DNA of 64,000 bases from contig JABDHK010000010.1 of assembly GCA_012972835.1 (NCBI GenBank), positions 1-64,000 of the forward strand. Direction: 5' to 3'. Position numbers and translations under genes: made by a program. Each line of letters opens with the position of its first letter. Position 1 is the stretch's first letter. Below the pieces are notes generated by a model. It was not told the origin of the DNA. It did not search any database and worked only from the letters and a program-made list of their open reading frames with translations. Shown here piece by piece: positions 26,713 to 39,247 of this stretch. The stretch comes from Chlorobiaceae bacterium (GTDB lineage: Bacteria > Bacteroidota > Chlorobiia > Chlorobiales > Chlorobiaceae).

Positions 26713-26953
26713 AAATATCCGCACCAGCTGATTGGGGTGTCTTGTAAGTAAAAGAACTAACACCAAAGAATAGGGAGCCAGACTCTTCTTTTTGATTGCA
26801 GGCCTTGTTGAATTGCGGACGATTTATCGTTCACTATTTCAAGAGCAGTGGAGACACTGTTCCATTGGAAGCAAAAAATCTGAAGGAGGCGCCCACCGTG
26901 TATAACGGGTTCTTGAATCTTACACGCCTCTTTTATTGGTGCGGATTTTTTTT
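26713..26953 (+). ncRNA. ssrS: Probable 6S RNA
   Basis: A 240-base non-coding transcript between zapA and rny. Its ends pair: TCCGCACCA (26718-26726) with TGGTGCGGA near 26936-26946, followed by a T-run that would end transcription. Further in, GGGGTG and TGTAAG pair with CTTACA-CGCCTC, and AAGAAC pairs with GTTCTT of CGGGTTCTTG, leaving an open central section as in 6S RNA. The 3' half has the 6S-like run CCACCGTGTATAACGGG. 6S RNA binds sigma-70-type RNA polymerase; zapA-ssrS linkage is known in proteobacteria. A covariance search was not possible, so ends are approximate. Confidence 0.65.
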
Positions 26954-27010
26954 GTTTAAAACGGTGCTTCTTGTTGAAGGTAATGAGAGCATGAAAATGG
27001 AGGTAGTTTA

Positions 27011-28585
27011 ATGGGTATAGTTATAAACCTGTTTTTAATTGTTTTTGCTTCAGTAGTTTTTTTTGGTGTTGGTTTTTTTGTCGGACGTTTTTTTCTTGAA
27101 CGGATAGGAACAACCAAGGTGCTCGAAGCTGAAGAACGTGCAGTGCAGATTGTGCAGGAGGCTCAGAAAGAGGCCAATGAGTACAAGGAGCTTAAAGTCA
27201 GCGAGGTAAACCAGGAGTGGAAAAAGAAGCGTAGGGAGTTTGATCAGGAAGTTGTGATTAAAAACAACAAGTACACCCAGCTTCAGAAGCAGACGCAGCA
27301 AAAGGAGGCTCAGTTGAAAAAGCAGAGCCAGGACGTCAGGGATATTGAGCGGAAACTTCAGGATCAGCGTAAAGAGATAGAGCAGACAACTGAGCTGGTC
27401 AAGCATCGTGCTGAAGAACTTGACCGGATTATTGTAGAGCAGAATCAGCGTCTGGAGAGTATCAGCAACCTTCAAGCCGAGGAGGCCCGGCAGATGCTGA
27501 TTGACAATATGGTTGCCAAAGCAAGGGAGGAGGCAACTGAAACCATTCATCAGATCCATGAAGAGGCTGAGCAGCAGGCAAACCGCCTGGCAGAAAAAAC
27601 GCTTCTTACAGCCATACAGCGCATCTCTTTTGAGCAGGCTACTGAAAACGCACTCTCTGTGGTTCACATACAGAGTGATGAACTCAAAGGTCGTATTATC
27701 GGACGCGAGGGACGCAATATTAAAGCCTTTGAGAACGCAACCGGCGTCGATATCATTGTTGATGATACTCCAGAGGTTGTTATTCTTTCCTGCTTTGATC
27801 CTCTTCGCCGTGAGCTTGCCAAGCTTACCCTCCAGAAACTGCTTGTTGATGGAATCATTCATCCTGTAGCTATTGAGAAGGCCTATGAAGATGCTAAAAA
27901 GGAGATTGATGATGTCATTATCACGGCTGGAGAGGAAGCTCTTTCCTCACTTCAGATTCCCGATATGCCTGCCGAGGTTGTCGCCCTTATCGGTAAAATG
28001 AAATTTCACACGGTCTATGGCCAGAATCTGCTGCAGCACAGCCGTGAAGTTGCCATGCTTTCGGGGCTTATGGCGGCTGAACTCAAGCTTGATACCCGAA
28101 TGGCTAAACGTGCCGGTATTTTGCACGACATCGGGCTTGTCCTGCCGGAAAGTGATGAACATCATTCAATGACCGGAATGGCATTTATGAAAAAGTTCAA
28201 TGAATCTTCTGTGGTACTCAACTCCATAGGAGCTCATCACGGGGATGTTGATAAAGAATCTCCTATCGCAGAGCTGATTGATGCAGCCAACGTAATCTCG
28301 CTTTCCAGGCCCGGTGCCCGTGGTGCGGTAACGTCCGATGGTAATGTGAAGCGCCTGGAAAGTCTCGAAGAGATTGCCAAGGGATTTCCAGGTGTACTGA
28401 AAACCTATGCCTTGCAGGCTGGAAGGGAGATCAGGGTTATTGTTGAAGGAGATAATGTCAGTGATTCACAGGCCGATGTTCTTGCCCACGACATCGCCCA
28501 TAAAATTGAATCGGAAGCGCAATACCCGGGGCAGATCAAGGTGTCGATTATTCGCGAAAAACGGTCGATAGCCTACGCAAAGTAA
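27011..28585 (+). CDS. rny: Ribonuclease Y
   Basis: 524 residues. An N-terminal membrane helix (residues 3-25), a long Gln/Glu/Lys-rich coiled coil (about 40-200), a KH RNA-binding domain (GRIIGREGRNIKAFENATG, about 225-290) and an HD domain (AKRAGILHDIGLVLP, about 350-370). It is a membrane-anchored endonuclease that begins mRNA decay. GGAGG precedes the ATG. Length and order match the family. Confidence 0.96.
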   Translation: MGIVINLFLIVFASVVFFGVGFFVGRFFLERIGTTKVLEAEERAVQIVQEAQKEANEYKELKVSEVNQEWKKKRREFDQEVVIKNNKYTQLQKQTQQKEAQLKKQSQDVRDIERKLQDQRKEIEQTTELVKHRAEELDRIIVEQNQRLESISNLQAEEARQMLIDNMVAKAREEATETIHQIHEEAEQQANRLAEKTLLTAIQRISFEQATENALSVVHIQSDELKGRIIGREGRNIKAFENATGVDIIVDDTPEVVILSCFDPLRRELAKLTLQKLLVDGIIHPVAIEKAYEDAKKEIDDVIITAGEEALSSLQIPDMPAEVVALIGKMKFHTVYGQNLLQHSREVAMLSGLMAAELKLDTRMAKRAGILHDIGLVLPESDEHHSMTGMAFMKKFNESSVVLNSIGAHHGDVDKESPIAELIDAANVISLSRPGARGAVTSDGNVKRLESLEEIAKGFPGVLKTYALQAGREIRVIVEGDNVSDSQADVLAHDIAHKIESEAQYPGQIKVSIIREKRSIAYAK

Positions 28586-28601
28586 GATTCACCGGCCCCT
28601 A

Positions 28602-28626
28602 AAGGGAAAGCTCAAAGCTTTCCCTT
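28602..28626. terminator. Hairpin at the rny-hisB tail-to-tail junction
   Basis: AAGGGAAAGC and GCTTTCCCTT form a perfect 10-bp stem around TCAAA, overlapping the last codons of hisB. It could end rny transcription; the following T-run is poor. Confidence 0.4.
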
Positions 28627-29214
28627 CGTTGATGGAATTCCCGAACCAGTTACCGCAACTGCAGCTTTCAAGGCATAGGCAAAAGACTTGAACAAAGCCT
28701 CTATCTTGTGATGTGTATTTTCTCCTTCAAGTATGGAGAGGTGGATATTGGCCTTCATACTTTCGGCGAGAGAAACAAAAAAATGTTTCACCATCTCAGT
28801 TGAAAAACCCTGAATGACCGGCCGATTGAACTCTGCGTTGAAGACACAATAACTTCTTCCCCCCAGGTCAAGAGCACAACGAGCCAAAGCTTCATCCATA
28901 GGGATGATAGACCATCCGTAGCGCTGGATTCCCTGTTTGTCGCCAAGTGCATCGGTAATGGCTTTGCCGAGAACGATCGCAATGTCTTCAATGGTATGGT
29001 GATCATCGACATCAAGGTCGCCCTTGCACTCTATCGAAAGGTCTAATCCGGAATGTCGGCTGAAATTGGTCAGCATATGATCGAAAAACACCACCCCGGT
29101 GTTGACCGAGCTGATTCCTCTTCCATCGAGAGAGAGTGTCACCCGGATCTCTGTCTCTTTTGTGGTTCTCGTTACTGTTGCGGTACGAAACGGGGTGTTT
29201 TCTTGTTCTGGCAT
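28612..29214 (-). CDS. hisB: Imidazoleglycerol-phosphate dehydratase
   Basis: 200 residues. Sixth step of histidine synthesis, a manganese enzyme. Both metal-binding motifs are present: [18 protein letters not shown] and the repeat [15 protein letters not shown], with [20 protein letters not shown] near the N-terminus. Single-function length (no phosphatase domain). No other his gene is adjacent; a small membrane gene precedes it by 8 bases on the same strand. Confidence 0.96.
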   Translation of the reverse strand: MPEQENTPFRTATVTRTTKETEIRVTLSLDGRGISSVNTGVVFFDHMLTNFSRHSGLDLSIECKGDLDVDDHHTIEDIAIVLGKAITDALGDKQGIQRYGWSIIPMDEALARCALDLGGRSYCVFNAEFNRPVIQGFSTEMVKHFFVSLAESMKANIHLSILEGENTHHKIEALFKSFAYALKAAVAVTGSGIPSTKGKL

Positions 29215-29222
29215 GGATTTCT

Positions 29223-29465
29223 TTAGTTGATAAATTTGTTGACAAGGTAAAGTATGAGGTTGAGCAGTACCGAGAGAATTATTGATGTGCCAATTGGAAA
29301 ATAAAATCGGAAATTACTTTTTTCTATTCTGATATCAAGAGGGAGGTTTCCCATCCAGTTGAGCCAGCGCGATGGTGCTGAGCTTTCGAAATTCATAAGA
29401 AACAAACCCAAAACAACAGTTATCAGACCCGCAACGACAACTATTTTTCCGCTATCTGAAAACAC
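29223..29465 (-). CDS. Small two-helix membrane protein (DUF2905 family)
   Basis: 80 residues: two hydrophobic helices (residues 8-25 and 56-76) around a soluble loop containing [19 protein letters not shown], the hallmark GxLPGDI-like turn of DUF2905 proteins, and ending [14 protein letters not shown]. Function unknown across the family. It ends 8 bases before hisB and is probably in the same transcript. Confidence 0.75.
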   Translation of the reverse strand: MFSDSGKIVVVAGLITVVLGLFLMNFESSAPSRWLNWMGNLPLDIRIEKSNFRFYFPIGTSIILSVLLNLILYLVNKFIN

Positions 29466-29551
29466 GATTTGGATATTTTTTAAAAGTTGCTAAATTAAGG
29501 CCTTCTTCATTTGAAGATACGATATTTGCAAATTTAATAAAGCGGCTGGAA

Positions 29552-29902
29552 ATGCATGTTTTTATTGTCATTGTCGGTTTACTTGCATCGATTCTGCTCA
29601 TAGGGGTTATTTTACTACAAAGCCCAAAGAGCGGCAGTGGATTGACTGGCGGTATGTCGAGCCTTGGTACTGTTCAGACTCTTGGTGTCAGGCGTACTGG
29701 TGACTTTTTAAGCAAAACAACCGGTATTCTTGCGGCAGTAGTGATGGTGCTTTGTTTTATTGCCGAGTTTACTCTCCCTGGCAGAAAGGCAGCGCCAAAC
29801 TCAGCCGAGAGTGTTCTTCAGAAAAATATCCCTGCAGCGCCTGTCGCTCCAGGTAAAACATTGCCAGCAGCGCCATTAGCTCCAGCACTGCCTGCAAAAT
29901 AA
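29552..29902 (+). CDS. secG: Protein translocase subunit SecG
   Basis: 116 residues. Two membrane helices (about 3-20 and 55-75) with the SecG loop [21 protein letters not shown], then a Pro/Ala-rich tail ([15 protein letters not shown]). A non-essential part of the SecYEG channel that eases SecA cycling. The tail is longer than the E. coli form but common in Chlorobi-type SecG. tRNA-Lys follows by 8 bases. Confidence 0.9.
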   Translation: MHVFIVIVGLLASILLIGVILLQSPKSGSGLTGGMSSLGTVQTLGVRRTGDFLSKTTGILAAVVMVLCFIAEFTLPGRKAAPNSAESVLQKNIPAAPVAPGKTLPAAPLAPALPAK

Positions 29903-29910
29903 GATTATAT

Positions 29911-29985
29911 GCGCCTGTGGCTCAATGGTAGAGCAATTGACTCTTAATCAATGGGTTGGAGGTTCGACTCCTCCCGGGCGCACCA
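29911..29985 (+). tRNA. tRNA-Lys (CTT)
   Basis: Acceptor GCGCCTG pairs with CGGGCGC; anticodon loop CTCTTAA gives CTT; T-loop TTCGACT; discriminator A, with CCA encoded (29983-29985), unlike most tRNAs in the window. It lies 8 bases after secG, so they may share a transcript. Confidence 0.95.
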
Positions 29986-29989
29986 TTGA

Positions 29990-30026
29990 AAACCCGCAAC
30001 ACCTGAAATGGAGTTGCGGGTTTTCT
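29990..30026 (+). terminator. Terminator after tRNA-Lys
   Basis: AAAACCCGCAAC and GTTGCGGGTTTT form a perfect stem with a 12-base loop, followed by CTGTTTTT. Confidence 0.8.
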
Positions 30027-30100
30027 GTTTTTATGCTGCCCCAGGTTGTATATTTTAAGGTATTCTTGAAATGTTGGGGAGTGAAAGCGAGAGATCAGTT

Positions 30101-31432
30101 ATGAAAATTATCGACCGGTATATCCTGAAGTCGCATGTCGGGCCTTTCCTGTTTGCCTTTATCACTATTGTTTTTGTGCTCATCCTGCAGTTTTTTGCAA
30201 CCTTTGCTGATCGTTTCATTGGCAAGGGTATTGAATTTTCTGCAATAGTTGAACTCATTGTCCTGCAGTCTGCCTGGATGGTTGGACTTGCAGCGCCAAT
30301 GGCGGTTCTCATTGCGGTGGTCATGGCATTCGGTGCTTTAACCACAACGTCGGAAATGACAGTTTTAAGGGCATCGGGAATCTCTCTTTACCGCATCATG
30401 ATTCCAGTGCTCTGTGCAGGTCTTCTTCTTTCAGCACTGGTCGAGCGTTTCAACAACGTTGTTCTGCCTGAAGCCAATTTTTATGCTAAATCGCTGATGG
30501 TTGATATTGCGCGGGCAAAACCGGCATTTGGTTTGACTGAAAATGCTTTTTCAACCCTTGTGGACGGATATTCCATTTTTGTACGTCACTCCGATGATCG
30601 TTCAAAAGAGATCAGGGGTATCGTTATCTATGATACTACCAGACCGGATTACAGTGCCATGGTGACAGCTGAAAAGGGGAGTATTGACTTTACCGCTGAT
30701 TATCAGTATCTGGTCATGACACTGTTCAACGGTGAGATTCATGAGATAAGCCAGCCGGATCACAAGAGCTATCGCAACCTGAGTTTCAAGAAGCATCGGT
30801 TTATTTTTGAGTCAACCGGGTTTGGTTTTTCACGAAGTTCCGGAAGCCGTATGCGATCCGGCGATAGCGAGCTTTCTGCTCATGAAATTCTTGCCATTGT
30901 TGATGAATTCAGACAAAGAATCTCGGTATCGGAAAAGCGTATCCGCATGCCGCTTGAAAACATTGAACACAGCATTGCGCAAAGTCGCTCAGGTGGCACT
31001 TCAACAATGTTTACACAGTTCGACTCACCAAAGAGAGAGCGTGTGGCAGCATCAGCAGCCAGGTATGTTGACCGCCAAATTTCTCAGCTTGACGGCGAAC
31101 TCAAAAGCATCGGCTCCAACAGGGAGATGTACAACAAATACATGGCCGCGTACCATAAAAAATACTCGCTCTCTCTTGCCTGTTTTATTTTTGTTCTTGT
31201 CGGTGCTCCTCTGGGTGTTCTTGCGAGGCGTGGTGGCTTTGGAGTGGGAGCAGCCATGTCGCTGCTCTTTTTTGTGCTCTATTGGATGCTCATGATTTCC
31301 GGGGAGAAAATTGCTGAACGGGGCCTCCTCGACCCCATGATCTCCATGTGGCTGGGCAACGCTGTTATGGCCTGTATTGGTATTGCTCTTGTTGTCACCC
31401 TGAGCGGTTCTGTATTCAATAGTTCCCGTTAA
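30101..31432 (+). CDS. LptF/LptG-family lipopolysaccharide export permease
   Basis: 443 residues from the ATG at 30101 (MKIIDRYILKSHVGPFLFAF, the usual family start). Three membrane segments in the first 110 residues, a periplasmic beta domain, then three in the last 110 (the YjgP/YjgQ layout). It would be half of the permease that pulls lipopolysaccharide from the inner membrane to the LptC/A bridge. LptF and LptG are too alike to choose between them. An in-frame ATG at 30071 is possible but atypical. Alone here; no second lpt gene is adjacent. Confidence 0.88.
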   Translation: MKIIDRYILKSHVGPFLFAFITIVFVLILQFFATFADRFIGKGIEFSAIVELIVLQSAWMVGLAAPMAVLIAVVMAFGALTTTSEMTVLRASGISLYRIMIPVLCAGLLLSALVERFNNVVLPEANFYAKSLMVDIARAKPAFGLTENAFSTLVDGYSIFVRHSDDRSKEIRGIVIYDTTRPDYSAMVTAEKGSIDFTADYQYLVMTLFNGEIHEISQPDHKSYRNLSFKKHRFIFESTGFGFSRSSGSRMRSGDSELSAHEILAIVDEFRQRISVSEKRIRMPLENIEHSIAQSRSGGTSTMFTQFDSPKRERVAASAARYVDRQISQLDGELKSIGSNREMYNKYMAAYHKKYSLSLACFIFVLVGAPLGVLARRGGFGVGAAMSLLFFVLYWMLMISGEKIAERGLLDPMISMWLGNAVMACIGIALVVTLSGSVFNSSR

Positions 31433-31452
31433 AAGAAGACAAGCAGAACAAA

Positions 31453-31848
31453 TCAGTGGCAGTTCTTATCTGGACCTGATTGCTTATATCCGCAGCAGAG
31501 CTCTTTTTTAACACCATTCTCATCAAGACAGACAAAGGTGATATGTGTGCTGAAAACCAGAATCCGTTCGCCAGTTTCAATGCTTTTTTTATAAACATGG
31601 ACGGTATACTCAATAGAGGTATGACCAATTCTTTTTTTTTCAGTAACAAAACAGAGAATCGATCCCCCGCGTATGCTTTTTTTAAACTCTACCTTGTCCA
31701 TGCCCACTGTGACAAAATTGCATCCGGGATAATCAAGTGATACGGTAATGTAACTGACCTCATCGATCCACTTTAACAGGTTGCCGCCGAAGAGAAAACC
31801 GTAGTGATTAAGGTGCTCGGGTAAAACAAGTTTATAGGTTTCCATCAA
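31453..31848 (-). CDS. Acyl-CoA thioesterase, hotdog fold (YciA/BFIT type)
   Basis: 131 residues. The hotdog pattern [20 protein letters not shown], with [16 protein letters not shown] after it, is that of the acyl-CoA thioesterase group (Asn-His-...-Gly-Gly and a catalytic Asp in WIDE). It cleaves acyl-CoA to fatty acid and CoA; chain length not predictable. Near the C-terminus [17 protein letters not shown] fits the last strand. Convergent with the permease gene, with 20 bases between. Confidence 0.82.
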   Translation of the reverse strand: MMETYKLVLPEHLNHYGFLFGGNLLKWIDEVSYITVSLDYPGCNFVTVGMDKVEFKKSIRGGSILCFVTEKKRIGHTSIEYTVHVYKKSIETGERILVFSTHITFVCLDENGVKKELCCGYKQSGPDKNCH

Positions 31849-32083
31849 TAAAGGTTAAGGTTTGCTAAAAAATAAGCCATTCCTTTTAATAATTATGAAT
31901 TATCTCTAAATTAAAGCAAATTTTTTTTCACTCCCTTGTTTACCGTAAAAAACGATACATTTTAGCTGCTATTTTAGGTCGTAGCGGTCAATCGGTTTTG
32001 TGAACTGGCTCAATAAACAAGCAGAAGTTCAAGGGGTTTAAAGAGCTTTCAAACAGAATGTAACCAATTGACTCTCATAACAG

Positions 32084-32767
32084 ATGCGAATTATTAATCG
32101 TTCGGGCTCTGCATGGACTTTGAAGGCAATCGTAGTACTCAATATTTTTTTATTTTGCTTCCAGCATGCCGCTGCTGAGGAGTCTGTCTGCCAGTTATTT
32201 TCAGCTTCAGGTACTGCATCAGAAGAGGTTCGACAAATTGTTGACGAGATAGTTACTACTGGTGACAATAAAAACATGCCATTTGTAATCCTTGACAAGA
32301 AACAGGCTAAAATATATTCTTTTCAAAAAGATGGGCAGCTTCTTGCTGAGGCACCGGCGCTTCTCGGTATAGCTATTGGCGATAAGTACATTCCTGGCAC
32401 TGGACAAAAAAAGCTTTCTGAGATTCGTATTGAAGAACGTACTACACCGGCAGGTAGATTCCATGGCCGTTTAGGTTATGATTCGCATGGAGAAGAGGTC
32501 TTATGGGTAGATTTCGATATGGCCATTGCTATTCATCCTGTTGTTACCAGCAATCCAAAGGAGCATCGGCTTGAGCGCCTCGAATCACCGAAACCTCAAG
32601 ACCATCGAATTTCTTTTGGATGCATTAATGTTCCAAGGAGATATTACATAACTCATATTAGCCCTTTGTTTAAAGGTACGGGAGGTATAGTCTATGTTCT
32701 CCCGGAAAACTCACCAGTCAATCAATTGTTACAGACCAGTAAATTCAGCGAAAGTACCAATAGTTAA
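32084..32767 (+). CDS. Exported L,D-transpeptidase-like protein, copy 1
   Basis: 227 residues. Signal peptide (about 1-31, cleavage AAAEES), then a YkuD-like catalytic domain: a conserved His151 (AIAIHPV) and RISFGCINVP with the nucleophile Cys180 in a Ser-Phe-Gly-Cys-Ile-Asn version of the SxGCxR motif (Asn replaces the usual Arg). Family enzymes cross-link or anchor peptidoglycan in the periplasm. The central 130 residues are nearly identical to the next gene, so the pair arose by duplication. Activity with the Arg-to-Asn change is uncertain. Confidence 0.75.
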   Translation: MRIINRSGSAWTLKAIVVLNIFLFCFQHAAAEESVCQLFSASGTASEEVRQIVDEIVTTGDNKNMPFVILDKKQAKIYSFQKDGQLLAEAPALLGIAIGDKYIPGTGQKKLSEIRIEERTTPAGRFHGRLGYDSHGEEVLWVDFDMAIAIHPVVTSNPKEHRLERLESPKPQDHRISFGCINVPRRYYITHISPLFKGTGGIVYVLPENSPVNQLLQTSKFSESTNS

Positions 32768-32885
32768 CTTTTTTTCATACATTTTAACAGAGCAGGGAAC
32801 AGTGAGCTGGAAAAAAGCATTTTACTTTCAAAGGTAGTTGAGCCCTCGGTTATAGAACCTTAGAAATCATATTTTTAAAAAAATT

Positions 32886-33563
32886 ATGCGATTTATTGAT
32901 CGGTTTAGTACAGCGTCGTTTTTGAGAACGATTCTCATTGCTGGTCTTTTTACTCTGAACGTTAATCATGCTGCTGCCAAGGTTGCTGCTTCTGAATCTT
33001 TTTATACTTCCAAGCAGGCATCACCGGAGGTTCAGCAACTTCAGGAGGGGATAGCCAGTTCAAAAGATAATCAGGATATGCCATTTGTCATTCTTGATAA
33101 AAAGCAAGCTAAAATATTTGTTTATGAGAAGGATGGGCGAAATCTTGGTGGGGCACCGGCGCTTCTGGGAATAGCAATTGGCGACAAATACTATCCCGGC
33201 ACCGGGCAAATTAAGCTTTCACAGATTCGCGTTGAGGAACGTACTACACCGGCAGGTAGATTCCAGGCACGTTTAGGTAAAAATACCCATGGACAAGAGG
33301 TTTTGTGGGTCAACTATGATATGGGTATTGCTATTCACCCTGTAGTTACCAGTAATCCAAAGGAGCATCGGCTTGAGCGTCTTCGATCTCAAGACCCTAA
33401 ACAACACCGTATTTCTTTTGGATGCATCAATGTTCCCAAAAATTTTTACAACACAATCATCAGTCCGATTTTTAAAGCTCAGGGAGGCATCGTCTATGTA
33501 CTGCCGGATGAAATGAACATAAGGGAGGTATTCGGAACTTATTTTCAGACAACCAGCATTTAG
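32886..33563 (+). CDS. Exported L,D-transpeptidase-like protein, copy 2
   Basis: 225 residues, a paralogue of the gene 118 bases upstream. Signal peptide ends NHAAAKVAAS. The blocks DMPFVILDKKQAKI, APALLGIAIGDKYYPGTGQ, ERTTPAGRFQARLG, VTSNPKEHRLERL and RISFGCINVP are shared with copy 1, while signal peptides, linkers and C-termini differ. The stop codon lies inside a 17-bp tandem duplication. A strong terminator follows. The same Arg-to-Asn change after the catalytic Cys is present in both, so it is a family trait, not decay. Confidence 0.75.
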   Translation: MRFIDRFSTASFLRTILIAGLFTLNVNHAAAKVAASESFYTSKQASPEVQQLQEGIASSKDNQDMPFVILDKKQAKIFVYEKDGRNLGGAPALLGIAIGDKYYPGTGQIKLSQIRVEERTTPAGRFQARLGKNTHGQEVLWVNYDMGIAIHPVVTSNPKEHRLERLRSQDPKQHRISFGCINVPKNFYNTIISPIFKAQGGIVYVLPDEMNIREVFGTYFQTTSI

Positions 33564-33580
33564 AGACAACCAGCATTTAG
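33547..33580 (+). repeat. 17-bp tandem duplication across the stop codon
   Basis: AGACAACCAGCATTTAG occurs twice without a gap, at 33547-33563 and 33564-33580. The first copy encodes the last residues and stop of the second transpeptidase-like gene. Confidence 0.9.
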
Positions 33581-33596
33581 TTTTTAAACAAATTAT

Positions 33597-33637
33597 AACA
33601 GAAAAAGCCCCAACTTGCGAAGGGGCTTTTTCTGTTA
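33597..33637. terminator. Two-way terminator after the transpeptidase-like pair
   Basis: AACAGAAAAAGCCCC and GGGGCTTTTTCTGTT form a perfect 15-bp stem with an 11-base loop (AACTTGCGAA); A-run and T-run flank a GC core, suiting both strands. Confidence 0.85.
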
Positions 33638-33725
33638 TAATACCAACGACTTTTCTCTCATCTACTCATTACCTTATGCATCAGGAGCCATCAATGTATT
33701 ATCGGTCTTGTCAGTAGCGGAAAGC

Positions 33726-33989
33726 TTACTTTGCTTCTGGTGCTGCTGCTTCAACTTTCTTTGCTGCTTTCTTTGAAACTTTCTTTGCCTTTTTAGCTTT
33801 CTTGGCTTTCTTTGCAACTTTCTTCTCTGCCTTTGCTTCTGGCTTTGCTTCAGCTTTTGCATCGGCTGCAGGTGCTGTTACTGCAGCAGGAGCTTTTGCT
33901 GCTGCTTTGTCAGCTGCGAAAGAAACGCCACCGAAGATCCCGGAGATAGCAAGTGACAGAATAACGCCAGCAATAAAATTCTTTTTCAT
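33726..33989 (-). CDS. Exported Ala/Lys-rich protein
   Basis: 87 residues. A signal peptide (1-25, GGVSFAAD) is followed by an almost purely Ala/Lys/Glu/Pro sequence, including runs of AKKAKKAKKAKKVSKKAAKK. That tail is disordered or helical and strongly basic. Such proteins are common in Chlorobi and resemble histone H1-like tails, but the signal peptide places it outside the cytoplasm, where binding to lipopolysaccharide or other polyanions is possible (inference). Confidence 0.65.
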   Translation of the reverse strand: MKKNFIAGVILSLAISGIFGGVSFAADKAAAKAPAAVTAPAADAKAEAKPEAKAEKKVAKKAKKAKKAKKVSKKAAKKVEAAAPEAK

Positions 33990-34487
33990 GTGTCTGTTAG
34001 TTTTTTGGGTTTTAAAATTCTGTGGAACCGGGATTATCCTGCTTCCTATTAACTACTACGCAGCTCTTTAGCTTTTCTTTCAATAAATCTTCCGGAACAT
34101 TATTTATTTTATTTTTCTACCTTGAATAGCAGGCAAATAAACATCTTACTTCAATCATAAAAAAACGTTTATGCAAGACCTGTTCTTGCTTTCCTGAGTT
34201 TGGCTGCAATCATAATCCATGCCATAGCACCACGTTGGGATACTGTAGAGAGGTTCCAGAAAAGAGAGGCTTCAAGCTTTGTTGCTCTCATTGCTCCGGG
34301 TTCAGTGGCAGAACCAATTGCACAGCCATTTTTGAATCCTGCCAGTAGTTTGTTCAGAACAGATCGCTTCACGGTTTCGATCTATCCTGCAATACGTGAT
34401 GATCATATTCATGTTCGAGCTACGATCACGAATACATCCTCGAAGATGCTTCTTCTCACGCTGGTATTTCAATCTGCAATGTATATC
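33990..34487. other. Gap between the Ala/Lys-rich gene and the CRISPR array
   Basis: A 498-base stretch. The left third is A+T-rich and should carry the promoter of the minus-strand gene ending at 33989. The right part holds a short coding-like fragment (34169-34372) and the old end of the CRISPR array. No RNA gene or inverted terminal repeats were found. Confidence 0.5.
34169..34372 (-). pseudogene. Coding-like fragment next to the old end of the array
   Basis: A 67-codon frame begins with GTG and ends in a TAA at 34169. Its codon use is regular and its C-terminus has a helical look (TKLEASLFWNLSTVSQRG, then AMAWIMIAAKLRKA). An in-frame stop lies just upstream and no ribosome site is seen, so it may be the 3' remnant of a longer gene cut off beside the array. 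I do not recognise it; a neutral open frame cannot be excluded. Confidence 0.3.
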
Positions 34488-38776
<4,289 letters not shown>

Positions 38777-38953
38777 TGTATATCTCTGTAATCAAGTATT
38801 TCGTGGTTTCAAAAGCGCCTAAACGCGAACCACTGTCTATGTCAAAAAACATTGTACGAAAACTTGATAATAAAATCTATACCCACAAACATATTAATAA
38901 CATAGAGGCTATCGCGAACGTAGCGGGAAAATTGGTATAGCTTGACGTTCGCG
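38777..38953 (-). promoter_or_regulatory. CRISPR leader
   Basis: 177 A+T-rich bases between cas2 and the newest repeat. On the minus strand it has a consensus TTGACA (38845-38840) that may be the array's -35 element. A GTTTCAAAAGCGCC stretch at 38806 resembles a broken repeat but may be a conserved leader motif. CGCGAAC occurs three times (near 38823, 38911 and, inverted, 38945); the last two form a stem with CGCGAACGT and ACGTTCGCG. Confidence 0.7.
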
Positions 38954-39244
38954 CTATAAAATCAGCAGACCTTCGAGATCACGGGGTTCTTTTGCTCCTT
39001 CATGTTCAATTTTATTTTGCCAGTTTGCTCCGAGAAAATAAAAGCGCAAGCTGTCGTGTTTATGATCCATTTCATGCACAAGCTTTCCTCGTAATTTCGT
39101 CCATTGCGCAGGATCAACATTGCATTCAAACACGGAAAACTGAACACGCTGGCCATAGTTCTGGCATGTTTTTGCAATCCGGCGTAATCTTCTTTTTCCT
39201 GCCGGTGTTTCGGTATTGACATCGTAGGTTACCAGAACAAGCAT
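38954..39244 (-). CDS. cas2: CRISPR-associated protein Cas2
   Basis: 96 residues. Begins MLVLVTYDVNTETPAGKRRL, the ferredoxin-fold Cas2 start with the metal-binding Asp; FSVFECNVDPAQW is the second family strand. With Cas1 it forms the spacer-integration complex, where it acts as a structural centre. It starts 3 bases after cas1, last gene of the operon, next to the leader. Confidence 0.96.
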   Translation of the reverse strand: MLVLVTYDVNTETPAGKRRLRRIAKTCQNYGQRVQFSVFECNVDPAQWTKLRGKLVHEMDHKHDSLRFYFLGANWQNKIEHEGAKEPRDLEGLLIL

Positions 39245-39247
39245 TAG

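Noticed and set aside
26796-27011. A 71-codon frame before rny
   Set aside because: It runs through the paired parts of the 6S RNA candidate and has no ribosome-binding site.
33990-34168. Tracr-like or other RNA next to the array
   Set aside because: No complementarity to the repeat is visible, and type I-C needs no such RNA.
38806-38837. A 66th CRISPR repeat
   Set aside because: Only the first seven bases match well; the rest fits leader sequence better, so it is described as a leader motif.
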